DNA of 64,000 nucleotides from Leucobacter sp. cx-328 (GCF_014530035.1 NZ_JACVMX010000002.1:124001-188000), one strand, 5' to 3'; positions 1-8,300 are shown, counted from the stretch's first letter. Notes: generated by a model from the sequence alone, not told the origin. Numbers and translations: made by a program.

Positions 1-544
1 TCCGCGTCCGGCCGCGGGGAAGCTCCCCATCTGGCTCGCGACGGGCGGTAACGCACAGTCGTCTGCTCGTGCGGGACGCCTGGGAATCCCAGTATCGTAC
101 GGCATCATTGGCGGTGAACCGCACCGATTCGCACCGCTCGCGAATCTCTACCGCAAGACGGCAGAGCAGGCTGGGCACACAGGTGACCGCGTGCAGGTGT
201 CGGTGGGCGCGCTCGGTCTCATCGCACCGACCAAACAGGAGGCGCTCGACCGCTTCTACCCAGGTTGGCACAACCTCACGCTTGAAATGGGCAAACTGCG
301 TGGCTGGCCGGCGCAGCCACGCAGCGCGTTCGAGGCGCAGACGGGCCCGCTTGGTGGGTTCTACGTTGGTGCTCCTGATGATATTGCGGAGCGCATCGCG
401 TCGCTGCACGGGCACATGGGGCACACGCGCCACTTCCTCCAGATGGACGTCGGTGGCTTGCCGCAGGAACACTTCATTGAGTCGCTGACGCTGCTCGCGA
501 CTGAAGTGGCACCTCGAGTGAAAAGACTTCTTGCGCGTAAGTAA
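1..544 (+). CDS. LLM-class flavin-dependent oxidoreductase, C-terminal part (5' end outside window)
   Basis: The reading frame is open from base 2 to a TAA at 542-544, so the gene enters from the left edge and only about 180 C-terminal residues are present. The visible part contains LPIWLATGGNAQS, then GIPVSYGIIGGEPHRF, then a tail with GAPDDIAERI and FLQMDVGGLP. This order is typical of the C-terminal half of bacterial luciferase-like monooxygenases (TIM barrel, F420- or FMN-dependent). The substrate cannot be read from this fragment. A strong hairpin follows the stop codon and probably ends the transcript. An ATG inside the frame at 191 is internal and not a gene start. Confidence 0.85.
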   Translation, partial: PRPAAGKLPIWLATGGNAQSSARAGRLGIPVSYGIIGGEPHRFAPLANLYRKTAEQAGHTGDRVQVSVGALGLIAPTKQEALDRFYPGWHNLTLEMGKLRGWPAQPRSAFEAQTGPLGGFYVGAPDDIAERIASLHGHMGHTRHFLQMDVGGLPQEHFIESLTLLATEVAPRVKRLLARK

Positions 545-571
545 TGCGGCGCGCGAGGAGGGAGAAAAGAG

Positions 572-608
572 CGAGCCGCTCGGTTGGTGATGGCCGAGCG
601 GCTCGTTT
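572..608. terminator. Intrinsic terminator between convergent genes
   Basis: A perfect 12-bp stem (CGAGCCGCTCGG at 572-583 against CCGAGCGGCTCG at 593-604) with a 9-base loop and a short T run on the right. It lies between the flavin oxidoreductase and the convergent secreted protein and could serve both. Confidence 0.8.
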
Positions 609-650
609 GCGTCTGTGTGTGCGAGTGTAGCTAGCGCCGCACGTTGGTGC

Positions 651-1298
651 TTAGAAGCGCCAGACGACCGTCTGGAAGTCTGCGGGAGGCTCAGGGGTCC
701 AGTTCTCAACCTTGGTGACGAGACCAGATCCGCCGGGAACGTTCGACTGGATGATCGTGTACGTGCCATCGCCGTTCACGCCGGTGATGAGCAGCGTGTG
801 CACGCCCGAAACCCATGAGGTGGGGGAGTCGATGCTCTCGTACTGAATAACATCACCGGGCTGTGCGTCGGAGATGCCGAGGCGCACTGCGTCACGGTAT
901 GCGCTGACGGGGTCGCTGCCGCCGTCCCAGTACGCGTTGCCCGCCAGAAGCCAGCGACGTGCTGACTGGATGCACTCGCCTGGGGCGCTCCAGCCGGTTG
1001 CGCGGCTCGTGCCAACTTCCGATTCTGCAGCGGCGATTGCCTTGTCGACGTCGAAGTTGTGACCGGCGCTGCCGGAGATAGAGGTGAGCTCGAGGATCGA
1101 AGGCTGGTCAGCCTCGAAATCGAACTGCGTGGTTTCAAACGTCTGTGCTGCGGGTACAGCCGCCACCGTTGAGGTCGGGGTGACCGAGTAGTCCACAGCG
1201 TCTGAAGAGCCGGTTGCTGCGAACGCAGGTGCCGCGCAGAGGGAGAAGGTGGTGACCGCGACTACTCCGACAATCAGCGGCTTAAACGGTGAACGCAC
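651..1298 (-). CDS. Secreted CHAP/NlpC-like putative cysteine amidase
   Basis: 215 residues with a Sec signal peptide: a short basic N-terminus, a hydrophobic core and AFA|A cleavage near residue 28. After a low-complexity linker the C-terminal domain has Cys in GECIQSARRW, His in GVHTLLI and a polar residue in IIQSN. This spacing fits the Cys-His-Asn/Asp triad of CHAP-type peptidoglycan amidases or endopeptidases. A role in wall turnover or surface chemistry is inferred. The start is a GTG at 1298 with an AGGAG-type ribosome site at 1307-1312, 8 bases upstream. It stands alone between two terminator-bearing regions. It could be a non-catalytic secreted protein, because the family match is by pattern only. 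Confidence 0.65.
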   Translation of the reverse strand: MRSPFKPLIVGVVAVTTFSLCAAPAFAATGSSDAVDYSVTPTSTVAAVPAAQTFETTQFDFEADQPSILELTSISGSAGHNFDVDKAIAAAESEVGTSRATGWSAPGECIQSARRWLLAGNAYWDGGSDPVSAYRDAVRLGISDAQPGDVIQYESIDSPTSWVSGVHTLLITGVNGDGTYTIIQSNVPGGSGLVTKVENWTPEPPADFQTVVWRF

Positions 1299-1497
1299 CT
1301 GGTGGACTCCTCAACGGTTTTCGGTCCCCGCGGTCGCGGAAACAACTTGACCAGTATGCGTTACCTTTCTGTGATAATTCAAACCGAAATGAGAAAAAGT
1401 ACTGTGAACAGGGGCTTTGTATTTTCTGTGATTGTCGATGTGCGTCGCCGGTGCGAGTTCAGGTAATGTGGTCTCCTGTTGGTGCACGCACCAGCAT

Positions 1498-1585
1498 GGA
1501 GGATTCGCATAGCGGCCTAGTGCGCACGCCTGGAACGCGTGTTGGGTTAACGCCCTCAGGGGTTCAAATCCCCTATCCTCCGCCA
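1498..1585 (+). tRNA. tRNA-Ser(GGA)
   Basis: An 88-nt cloverleaf with encoded CCA. The acceptor stem is GGAGGAT (1498-1504) with ATCCTCC (1575-1581). The anticodon stem is CACGC/GCGTG around the loop CTGGAAC, giving GGA at 1532-1534. A long variable arm precedes the T arm GGGGTTCAAATCCCC. The long variable arm and GGA anticodon identify serine, reading UCC/UCU. Confidence 0.95.
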
Positions 1586-1590
1586 CAGGG

Positions 1591-1630
1591 AAAGCCCCTC
1601 GCAGAAGTTCGACTTCTGCGAGGGGCTTTT
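1591..1630 (+). terminator. Terminator of tRNA-Ser
   Basis: A perfect 18-bp stem (AAAGCCCCTCGCAGAAGT at 1591-1608 against 1612-1629) with the loop TCG and T residues at the end, starting 5 bases after the tRNA CCA. Confidence 0.92.
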
Positions 1631-1697
1631 GGTTTGTGTTGACGCGTGCGCGTGGCCCTGGGTGGATCCGCGCTGCTTGCGCTCCGATCCGCGCCCG

Positions 1698-1770
1698 AAC
1701 CCGCGCCCCCAACCCGCGCCCCCAACCCGCGCCCCCAACCCGCGCCCCCAACCTGCGCTCCGACCCGCGC
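1698..1770. repeat. 13-bp tandem repeat, AACCCGCGCCCCC
   Basis: Four exact head-to-tail copies of AACCCGCGCCCCC occupy 1698-1749, followed by degenerate copies to about 1770. The tract is non-coding and lies between the tRNA terminator and the palindromic element upstream of yajQ. Such tracts often vary in copy number by slippage. Confidence 0.85.
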
Positions 1771-1773
1771 CCC

Positions 1774-1865
1774 AACCCCGCGAAAATGGCCGTTTCTTGC
1801 ACAGCGACCCCTTTCATACGCATGAAAGGGGCGATCTCGGCAGAAACGGTCGGTTTCGCGGGGTT
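1774..1865. repeat. 92-bp symmetric palindromic element upstream of yajQ
   Basis: Three nested perfect stems: AACCCCGCGAAA (1774-1785) with TTTCGCGGGGTT (1854-1865); CCGTTTCT (1790-1797) with AGAAACGG (1842-1849); CCCCTTTCAT (1808-1817) with ATGAAAGGGG (1822-1831). They are separated by symmetric unpaired spacers of 4 and 10 bases and capped by a 4-base loop. The element ends 39 bases before the yajQ start. With the terminator and the 13-bp repeats it accounts for the whole gap 1586-1904; no gene is seen there. Confidence 0.85.
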
Positions 1866-1904
1866 GAGGGGACGGGCAGAGCGCAACAAGGTACAGTTTG
1901 AGGC

Positions 1905-2393
1905 ATGGCTGATTCTTCATTTGACGTAGTGAGCAAGATCGACTCGATGGAGGTCGAAAACGCTATCAACCAGGCCCGCAAGGAGGTCGAGCAGCGTTAC
2001 GACTTCAAGGGCGTTGGTGCTGACGTGTCGCTCTCGGGCGAGACGATCATGATCAAGGCAAACACTGAAGAGCGCGCGAACGCAGTGCTCGACGTGCTCC
2101 AGTCCAAGTTCATTAAGCGCGGACTCTCCCTCAAGGCGCTTGACACCGCCGAGCCCTACCCGAGCGGCAAGGAATACCGCATCGAGTCGAAGCTCAAGGA
2201 AGGCATCGACCAGGCGACTGCGAAGAAGCTGAACAAGCTCATTCGCGACGAGGGTGCGAAGTCGGTCAAGAGCCAGATTCAGGGCGACGAGCTGCGCGTC
2301 TCCTCGAAGAGCCGTGACGATCTGCAGGACACCATCGCACTCCTCAAGGGCGCAGATGTTGAGGTCGCGCTGCAGTTCGTGAACTTCCGCTAA
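1905..2393 (+). CDS. yajQ: YajQ-family (DUF520) nucleotide-binding protein
   Basis: 162 residues covering the entire YajQ family, from SSFDVVSKID at the N-terminus to ALQFVNFR at the C-terminus. The family folds as two RNP-like domains. Members bind nucleic acid or nucleotides, and cyclic di-GMP binding is reported for some homologues. Both conserved blocks are visible: YDFKGVGADV near residue 33 and VKSQIQGDELRVSSKSRDDLQ near residue 120. The function in actinobacteria is unclear. Its stop overlaps the start of the DUF3151 gene (TAATG), so the two are translationally coupled. Confidence 0.95.
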   Translation: MADSSFDVVSKIDSMEVENAINQARKEVEQRYDFKGVGADVSLSGETIMIKANTEERANAVLDVLQSKFIKRGLSLKALDTAEPYPSGKEYRIESKLKEGIDQATAKKLNKLIRDEGAKSVKSQIQGDELRVSSKSRDDLQDTIALLKGADVEVALQFVNFR

Positions 2394-2806
2394 TGATCGG
2401 CCAGAACCTCCTCGGCCCCGAGCCCACGCTCCTCGCCGAGGACACCGCAGTGCAGGCCGCGCTCGCCGCGGGCGATTCCCTCGAGTCGATCGTGCGCGCA
2501 CACCCCGAGTCGCCCCTCGCGTGGGCGCTGCTCGCAGACGAGGCGTCGGCTGCTGGCCGCGAGATTGAGGCGTACGCCTTTGCTCGTGTCGGCTACCACC
2601 GCGGCCTCGACTCGCTGCGCAAGTCAGGTTGGCGCGGAGCTGGCCCTGTGCCCTGGTCGCACGAGCCCAACCGTGGTGTGCTGCGTGCGCTGTTCGCGCT
2701 GCGCCGTGGCGCCGCCGCGATCGGTGAGACCGGCGAGGTCGAGCGCCTCACTGAGTTTTTGAATGGCGCGGATCCGGAAGCGATCCCCGCAATCGAAGCG
2801 CTCTAG
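2393..2806 (+). CDS. DUF3151 family protein
   Basis: 137 residues with the family's opening NLLGPEPTLL and the central YHRGLDSLRKSGWRG and VPWSHEPNRG blocks. DUF3151 is a small cytoplasmic family known mainly from actinobacteria, with no assigned role. The ATG at 2393 overlaps the yajQ stop by one base, which supports both the start and a shared transcript. A terminator begins about 45 bases after the stop. I can give no more specific function. Confidence 0.88.
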   Translation: MIGQNLLGPEPTLLAEDTAVQAALAAGDSLESIVRAHPESPLAWALLADEASAAGREIEAYAFARVGYHRGLDSLRKSGWRGAGPVPWSHEPNRGVLRALFALRRGAAAIGETGEVERLTEFLNGADPEAIPAIEAL

Positions 2807-2852
2807 CGAGTTCTGCTCGCGCGTGCGCGCCCCGTGCGCGCCCCATGCGCTG

Positions 2853-2895
2853 GCCCCCGGAGACAGTTATTCACACTGTCTTTCCGGGGGCTTTT
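2853..2895 (+). terminator. Terminator of yajQ-DUF3151
   Basis: Stem GCCCCCGGA plus ACAG (2853-2866) pairs with CTGT and TTCCGGGGGC (2875-2891), followed by TTTT. Confidence 0.88.
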
Positions 2896-3042
2896 GCGTG
2901 CGCAGAATGTGTGATTTACTGCCTCGCTTTGCAACTGTTGGCGACCCTGGTGTGAATTGGCGGCCATCGCGCGTTTGAGCTTGAACTGCGGTTGAATGAG
3001 CGGGCTACGCTGAACCACCTTCGAACATGAGGAGCCTTCAGC

Positions 3043-3540
3043 ATGACCCTAGAAAGTAGCCCCGCCCAGCGGGCACAATTTGGTAAGCCGACGAGTGCGT
3101 TCATCGGCGCATCATGGGCCGCGCTGGCGCTCGGCATCGTCGTGTATTTCGTGAGTCTGTGGCGGGCAGACATGGAGCCTTTTGAGAAGGGCTTCTTCCT
3201 TGGCGCGTTCTTCTTCGGTGTCGTGAGCGCGGTCGGGCTGCAGAAGTCGGTCCGCGACCGTCACGAGGGCGTACCCGTGACCTCGCTGTATCTCGGCGTT
3301 TCGTGGCTTGGCCTCGGCCTGAGTATTGTGCTGCTCACGTGGGGCCTGTGGAAGAGTCCGCTCCTGCCGAGTGAGAACGGACTGTACGGCATGACCTTTG
3401 CGATGACAGTGTTTGCGGTCACGGTCGTGCAGAAGAACGTGCGCGACCTCATCGCATACAAAGCGCAGCACCCTGAACTGTACGGGCCTGACGCGATCGA
3501 AGCGAGACGGCAGACTGCGGAGCGGGGTGCGAGTGACTAA
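3043..3540 (+). CDS. YiaA/YiaB-type integral membrane protein
   Basis: 165 residues with two repeats of the YiaAB two-helix unit: about 20-75 (KPTSAFIGASW then LQKSVRD) and about 82-140 (TSLYLGVSWLGLG then VQKNVRD). That gives four membrane helices, each pair closed by a Q-K-x-V-R-D turn. The family is found in the cytoplasmic membrane and has no known activity. An AGGAG ribosome site lies 8-12 bases upstream of the ATG. The 3' end overlaps the convergent selB stop by four bases (3537-3540), leaving no room for a separate terminator. Confidence 0.85.
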   Translation: MTLESSPAQRAQFGKPTSAFIGASWAALALGIVVYFVSLWRADMEPFEKGFFLGAFFFGVVSAVGLQKSVRDRHEGVPVTSLYLGVSWLGLGLSIVLLTWGLWKSPLLPSENGLYGMTFAMTVFAVTVVQKNVRDLIAYKAQHPELYGPDAIEARRQTAERGASD

Positions 3541-5432
3541 CGCCGCGCAACCTCACGGAGCGTGCCATCAACCCGTCGCGTCCAGCCCTTCGCATCGAGT
3601 AGCTCAAGCAGCGGAATCGCTACGCGTCGCGTGGTGTCGAGCGCCTGCCGCGCCTGGCTCGTTGTAAACGGCTGGGGCAGCGCTGCGAGCCGTTGCATCG
3701 CGAGCGCGGGTGCCTGTGGCAGCAGAATGACTCCGTCTGAGAGTCTGATCACTCGTCCCGCACGCTCTGCGGTCGCGAGCTCTTTCGCCCCAAGCTTGAG
3801 GCGCGCGAGGTCGTCGGCCTCCGGAGCCGCGAACGGCTGCGTGCGAAGGCCACGTTCCAGCGCGGCCACGCCCTTCTCAGCTGGGCCGAGATCGATGGTC
3901 GCGCCGGGCTCGCGCAGCACGCCACCGGTTGACTCAAGCTTCGCGTGGTGCGCGACGAGCGGGAGGAGCGAAGCGTCGGGCATCGTCGGCGCGTCCGCCG
4001 ACGTGCCTGGTGCTGCGCCAGCCGGTGCATCAGCGCGCATGAGCGCGTCGCGTGCTGCGCCGTGAGGGAGGCCAGGGCTGAGCGGGTCATGTTTGCGTTG
4101 CTGAGTGACGGCCTGCCGAAGTCGCTGCACCCAGGCGGTGAGAGCAGGGCCGTGGATCCACCAGCGAATCTCGCCGATCCGTACCTCACGCAGGCGCTCT
4201 TCGTGTGATGCGTCTGGCGCAAGCTGCGGCACGGTCGCAAGTGAGGCGTGTCCGAAACGCTCCAATTCGGTGACCCGAATAGCGCCGCGGCGGCGAACGT
4301 CTGCGAGGGGCGATCCGCCTACTGGCAGGGCCGCAAGCGCGGTCGCCCGTGCGCGGCCAGCGCCACGGCGGCCAAGCTCCGGCGGCTCGAGATCGAGCAC
4401 GGTAGCGCCGGCGAATACCGATCGGCTACCGGGCGCCCTGAGTACGAACCGGTCACCGAGTTCGAGGGGGAGTACTCGCTCCAGAGTGAGGCGTGCGTGG
4501 TCGTCATCGAAGGGGCGCACGCGCGCGGTCACGGCGGCGGTACCGATGTGGACATTGAGCTCCTGCGGGCCATCGGCGAACGGCTGGCCCATGGTGCGGC
4601 GCACGTCGATCTGGTCCACAAGACACCAGGCATCGGGGGTGACCAATGCGTCACCGCGGCCGATTGCACCAGCGACACCGTCTCGCAGGTTCACCGCGAC
4701 GCGAGCGTACGGAGCAACGCGGTCGGCTGCCGCGTTCTGGCTGTGGAGTCCGCGCACCGAGGTGTCTTGGATCCCAGACTCGCTGACGACGGTGAGCGCA
4801 TCGCCCTTGGCCAGCGCGCCTGCCGTGAGGGTGCCGGTCGCCACCGTGCCGGAACCCTTGACCGTGAACGCGCGATCCACCCACAGGCGCACGCGGGTGT
4901 CGGTGCGCGGAGCGGGAGCGTCCGCGAGCACAGCGTCGAGCGTTGCTAACAGCTCAACGGTGCCGGTTGGTGCCGTGCCGCCGCCGGGAATCCCGACGGG
5001 CACGATCGGTGCCTCTGCCAGGGGAGTGCCCTCAAACTCGGCGCGGATCGCCGCAGCGACCTCAGCTACCTGTTCGGGGGCGCGATCCGCCCGTGTGATC
5101 GCAAACACCGCCCGCGAGAGTCCGAGCGCCGCCACCGCATCGCGATGATCGGTGGACTGAGCCTGCCAGCCTTTGTCTGCCGCAACGACGAACAGCACGA
5201 CCGGCGCCGGGCCAACGCCCGCGAGCATGTTGCCAAGAAACCGCTCGTGACCAGGCACATCGACGAATGCGAGGTCACGGCCGGAAGGCAGGGTGGTCCA
5301 TGAAAACCCGAGGTCGATGGTGAGTCCGCGGCGCTGCTCTTCTGCGAGGCGGTCCGTCTGCATGCCAGTGAGAGCGTGCACGAGGGTGGACTTGCCGTGG
5401 TCTACGTGTCCGGCGGTAGCGACAACGTACAT
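3537..5432 (-). CDS. selB: Selenocysteine-specific elongation factor SelB
   Basis: 631 residues. The GTPase G1 motif GHVDHGKS is at residues 8-15, G3 DVPGHE near residue 58, and a TRAD motif stands in the G4 position, as in SelB rather than EF-Tu. EF-Tu-like barrels follow, then C-terminal winged-helix repeats (last 200 residues) that bind the SECIS hairpin. SelB delivers Sec-tRNA(Sec) to the ribosome at UGA codons. The ATG lies 2 bases after the selA stop, so selA and selB form one operon with the tRNA-Sec gene in front. The client in this window is fdhA. Confidence 0.95.
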   Translation of the reverse strand: MYVVATAGHVDHGKSTLVHALTGMQTDRLAEEQRRGLTIDLGFSWTTLPSGRDLAFVDVPGHERFLGNMLAGVGPAPVVLFVVAADKGWQAQSTDHRDAVAALGLSRAVFAITRADRAPEQVAEVAAAIRAEFEGTPLAEAPIVPVGIPGGGTAPTGTVELLATLDAVLADAPAPRTDTRVRLWVDRAFTVKGSGTVATGTLTAGALAKGDALTVVSESGIQDTSVRGLHSQNAAADRVAPYARVAVNLRDGVAGAIGRGDALVTPDAWCLVDQIDVRRTMGQPFADGPQELNVHIGTAAVTARVRPFDDDHARLTLERVLPLELGDRFVLRAPGSRSVFAGATVLDLEPPELGRRGAGRARATALAALPVGGSPLADVRRRGAIRVTELERFGHASLATVPQLAPDASHEERLREVRIGEIRWWIHGPALTAWVQRLRQAVTQQRKHDPLSPGLPHGAARDALMRADAPAGAAPGTSADAPTMPDASLLPLVAHHAKLESTGGVLREPGATIDLGPAEKGVAALERGLRTQPFAAPEADDLARLKLGAKELATAERAGRVIRLSDGVILLPQAPALAMQRLAALPQPFTTSQARQALDTTRRVAIPLLELLDAKGWTRRVDGTLREVARR

Positions 5433-5434
5433 GG

Positions 5435-6904
5435 TTAGGCGGCGGGCTCGGTCTCGACTGCGCGCAGCACCGCGATGATTGCGGCCGCGAGATCAGTATC
5501 TTGGTGCGGTGGGACGCAGCGCAAATCAATCAGACAGTTGCCCTGAGCCGTGCGGGGAACGACCGCGGTCGCACCCGCGCGGAGCGGTGACGCACAGTGT
5601 TCGGGGAGCGCGAGTGCCCAGCCGGGCAGCGGGACGCCCGGGGCTCCGCCGCCACCGACGCGGCCGTCGTGCGGCACGACCTCGAATGTACGCCCGATCG
5701 CCTCGGCAACCGCCGTGGCAAGCGCCTCAACACGAGTGCGTAGCTCGGAACGTTTCACGTGCAACGCTGCCTGGACCGGGGTTTCCGGGCCGCGGAGCGT
5801 CGCCTCGAGCGCCGCGAGCGCGAGCTTGTCGACGCGCACAGCCCGCGCCAGCGGGTGCTTCGCGAGCTGCCCAATCGCCGCCTTCGTGCCGTAGAGAATG
5901 CCAGCCTGCGGGCCACCGAGTAGCTTGTCGCCGCTCGCAATCACGATGTCAGCGCCAGCCTGAAGGGCCGCGGTGATGTCGGGTTCGTCTGGAATTACAG
6001 ACTCGGGGTGGATGAGACCGCTGCCGAGGTCGACGATGAGGGGGATCCGCGCCCCGTTTGCCCCGCCGTCAGCGCCGCCAACAGCCGCGTGCGCATCGAG
6101 CAACGCACGCAATTCGGCAACCTCGACGCCCGAGGTGAATCCCTCGACTCTGAAGTTGCTCGGATGTACCTTCAGCACGCAGCCGACGCCCGCGCCGAGC
6201 GCACGCTCGTAGTCTGCCGGGTGCGTGCGATTCGTTGCGCCGACCTCGCGCAGCCGCGCGCCGGTCGTTTCCATGAGGTCAGGCAGGCGGAACCCCGCAC
6301 CAATCTCCACGAGTTCACCGCGGCTCACGACAATGTCGCCCACGGTGCCGGGCGTGCGCGGATCAGCCCCAACGCCCAACGCCGTCACCGCCAAGAGCAG
6401 TGCGGCGGCACCGTTGTTCACAACGAGCGCGTCCTCCGCAGCAGGGCAGGCTTCGAGGAGGGCGGCCTTCGCGCCGAGTCCGCGGCCGCTGCGCTGGCCC
6501 GTGCCGAGGTCCATCTCGATGTCAGCGTAACCCGCGGCCCGCGTCACCGCGCGGATCGCGCCCTCCGACAGGGGAGCGCGGCCGAGGTTCGTGTGGATGA
6601 TGACGCCCGTCGCGTTGATGACCGGGGTGAGTGTTGCGGGCGAGGCCGCCGCGAGTGCTTCGACGACAGTGTTGCTCACAGCATCTGGCGTGATTTCTCC
6701 CGCGCGAGCTCGCGCCTGTGCGTCCGTGATGATCGCGCGAATCGCCTGCTCGCCAAGCCACGTGCGTGCGTCCTCGACCGCTGGCAGCGCGAGGAGCTGA
6801 TCCGTGCGCGGGATGCGGCGGCGCGGGTCGGTGCCCGTGGCGGTGCTCGTGCTCGCGCCAGCGCGCGCTCCGGTGCTCGACTCAGTGTTCGTCGTCGTGC
6901 TCAT
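5435..6904 (-). CDS. selA: L-seryl-tRNA(Sec) selenium transferase SelA
   Basis: 489 residues. This PLP enzyme converts seryl-tRNA(Sec) to selenocysteinyl-tRNA(Sec) using selenophosphate. The PLP lysine sits in SGDKLLGGPQAG, and the N-terminal part shows VINATGVIIHTNLGRAPL, a SelA signature. I place the start at the ATG at 6904, with AAGGTGG 10 bases upstream. The open frame continues further upstream, but that part is antisense to, and identical in position with, the tRNA-Sec gene and cannot be coding. The first ~30 residues are a Ser/Thr/Ala-rich low-complexity leader. It is followed directly by selB. Confidence 0.95.
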   Translation of the reverse strand: MSTTTNTESSTGARAGASTSTATGTDPRRRIPRTDQLLALPAVEDARTWLGEQAIRAIITDAQARARAGEITPDAVSNTVVEALAAASPATLTPVINATGVIIHTNLGRAPLSEGAIRAVTRAAGYADIEMDLGTGQRSGRGLGAKAALLEACPAAEDALVVNNGAAALLLAVTALGVGADPRTPGTVGDIVVSRGELVEIGAGFRLPDLMETTGARLREVGATNRTHPADYERALGAGVGCVLKVHPSNFRVEGFTSGVEVAELRALLDAHAAVGGADGGANGARIPLIVDLGSGLIHPESVIPDEPDITAALQAGADIVIASGDKLLGGPQAGILYGTKAAIGQLAKHPLARAVRVDKLALAALEATLRGPETPVQAALHVKRSELRTRVEALATAVAEAIGRTFEVVPHDGRVGGGGAPGVPLPGWALALPEHCASPLRAGATAVVPRTAQGNCLIDLRCVPPHQDTDLAAAIIAVLRAVETEPAA

Positions 6905-6969
6905 TCGCTCGCCACCTTGCGGTCGATGATCCGCGCCCCGCGAAAGCGGCACCGGAACCGGGATAAAAC

Positions 6970-7064
6970 TGGCGGAAGCGGACGGGAATCGAACCCGCCA
7001 AACCGAGATACTCGGTTTCACCGGTTTTGAAGACCGGGGGCACCACCAGGAACCAGACGCTTCC
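6970..7064 (-). tRNA. selC: tRNA-Sec(UCA)
   Basis: A 95-nt tRNA read from 7064 down to the CCA at 6972-6970. The acceptor arm is GGAAGCG with CGCTTCC, and the anticodon stem CCGGT/ACCGG carries a TCA anticodon at 7030-7028 that reads UGA. A long variable arm (GAAACCGAG/CTCGGTTT) and a GCGGGTTCGATTCCCGT T arm follow. The length and UCA anticodon are diagnostic. It lies 66 bases upstream of selA on the same strand and 56 bases from the divergent selD start. Confidence 0.95.
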
Positions 7065-7120
7065 ACTGAGGATCCTACACACCCTCGCGGGTTGCCCGCG
7101 CCGCCCGATAGGGTCAAGGC

Positions 7121-8113
7121 ATGACTGTTAATGGGGACAACATTCGACTGACCGGCTTTGCACACGGTGGCGGCTGCGCCTGCAAGATTCCGCCGGGAGA
7201 GCTGGAGAATGCGGTTCGCGGTCTGGTTGGCCAGACAGCGCCGAACGTCCTAGTCGGCCTCGATGACGGGGACGACGCTGCCGCCGTCCTCGTGCGCGAC
7301 GACCTCGCGGTGCTTTCGACCGCAGATTTCTTCACTCCCGTTGTGGACAACGCTTACGACTGGGGGCGGATCGCAGCAGCAAACGCGCTCTCCGACATCT
7401 ACGCGATGGGCGGCACCCCGATCACCGCGATTAACCTCGTCGGTTGGCCCCGCGAGAAGCTCCCCATGGAACTCCTCACCGAGGTTCTCCGCGGCGGACT
7501 CGACGTCGCAGCCGAGGCCGGCTGCCCCGTCACCGGCGGACACTCCGTCGATGACCCCGAACCCAAGTACGGCATGGCGGTCACCGGCGTCGCCGACCCG
7601 CAGAAGCTCATGCGCAACGACGCGGCCGTCGCCGGCCTGCCCATTACGCTCACGAAGCCGATCGGCGTTGGCGTGCTGAACAACCGCCACAAGCAGACGG
7701 GCGAGCGCTTCGAGCACGCGATCGCGAACATGACCCAACTCAACCGCGATGCCGCGGCCGCTGCGGTTGCTGCTGGCGTGCGGGCCGCGACGGACGTCAC
7801 CGGCTTCGGCCTCCTGGGTCACCTGTACAAGATGTGTCGCGCCTCCGGCGTTGGCGCGACCCTCGACATGAGCGCGATTCCGCTGCTCGACGGCTCGCGT
7901 TCATCCCTGGAAGAGGGCTTCGTTCCCGGCGGATCACGTCGCAACCTCGACTGGGTTCGCCCGCACCTGACCGCAGACGCTGGCATTACCGAGGACGACC
8001 TCATCTTGCTCGCCGATGCCCAGACCTCGGGCGGGTTGCTCGTGGTGGGTGAGATTCCCGGGCATCCCGTGATTGGTGAGACCACGGCGGGGAGCGGGAT
8101 CCGCGTCCGCTAG
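7121..8113 (+). CDS. selD: Selenide, water dikinase SelD (selenophosphate synthetase)
   Basis: 330 residues. SelD makes monoselenophosphate from selenide and ATP, the selenium donor used by SelA. The catalytic segment is AHGGGCACKIPP: the active-site position is Cys 19, with Lys 22 following, so this is a Cys-type enzyme rather than a selenoprotein. The ATP-site glycines (VTGGHSVDDPEPKYG) and the TDVTGFGLLGHL block are intact. The ATG at 7121 is preceded by an AAGG ribosome site. It is transcribed away from tRNA-Sec-selA-selB, so the 56-base gap 7065-7120 must hold both promoters. Confidence 0.96.
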   Translation: MTVNGDNIRLTGFAHGGGCACKIPPGELENAVRGLVGQTAPNVLVGLDDGDDAAAVLVRDDLAVLSTADFFTPVVDNAYDWGRIAAANALSDIYAMGGTPITAINLVGWPREKLPMELLTEVLRGGLDVAAEAGCPVTGGHSVDDPEPKYGMAVTGVADPQKLMRNDAAVAGLPITLTKPIGVGVLNNRHKQTGERFEHAIANMTQLNRDAAAAAVAAGVRAATDVTGFGLLGHLYKMCRASGVGATLDMSAIPLLDGSRSSLEEGFVPGGSRRNLDWVRPHLTADAGITEDDLILLADAQTSGGLLVVGEIPGHPVIGETTAGSGIRVR

Positions 8114-8203
8114 CCGCGCCCACACTGCCCGCCCCGCGCCCGGCTCGCCGCTGCTCGGCCCTGCCTTGCTCGGCCCGGCCTCCCCGGGCGACCCATTTCT
8201 CCT

Positions 8204-8273
8204 CGGTCAGAGATCGAGCGTCGGTAAGACGAATTCGGGCTTAAACGCCCTACCGAAGCTCGATCTCTGACCG
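8204..8273. repeat. Family 1 palindromic repeat, copy A
   Basis: An imperfect inverted repeat of about 70 bp: GGTCAGAGATCGAGCGTCGG on the left and CCGAAGCTCGATCTCTGACC on the right, one mismatch across 22 bp, with a centre containing GACGAATTCGGGC. It lies between the convergent selD gene and the bacteriocin-locus permease and may act as a two-way terminator. Copies are at 13035 and 37231, with degenerate ones at 21039 and 44913. Confidence 0.85.
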
Positions 8274-8300
8274 TAGCGAACAGGTCAGGGGAGGATCGTG

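Noticed and set aside
1629-1929. Several Pro/Arg-rich frames over the 13-bp repeats
   Set aside because: They arise from the tandem repeat and the palindrome and have no ribosome sites or family features.
6905-7165. A 5' extension of selA
   Set aside because: It overlaps the whole tRNA-Sec gene; the ATG at 6904 has a good ribosome site.
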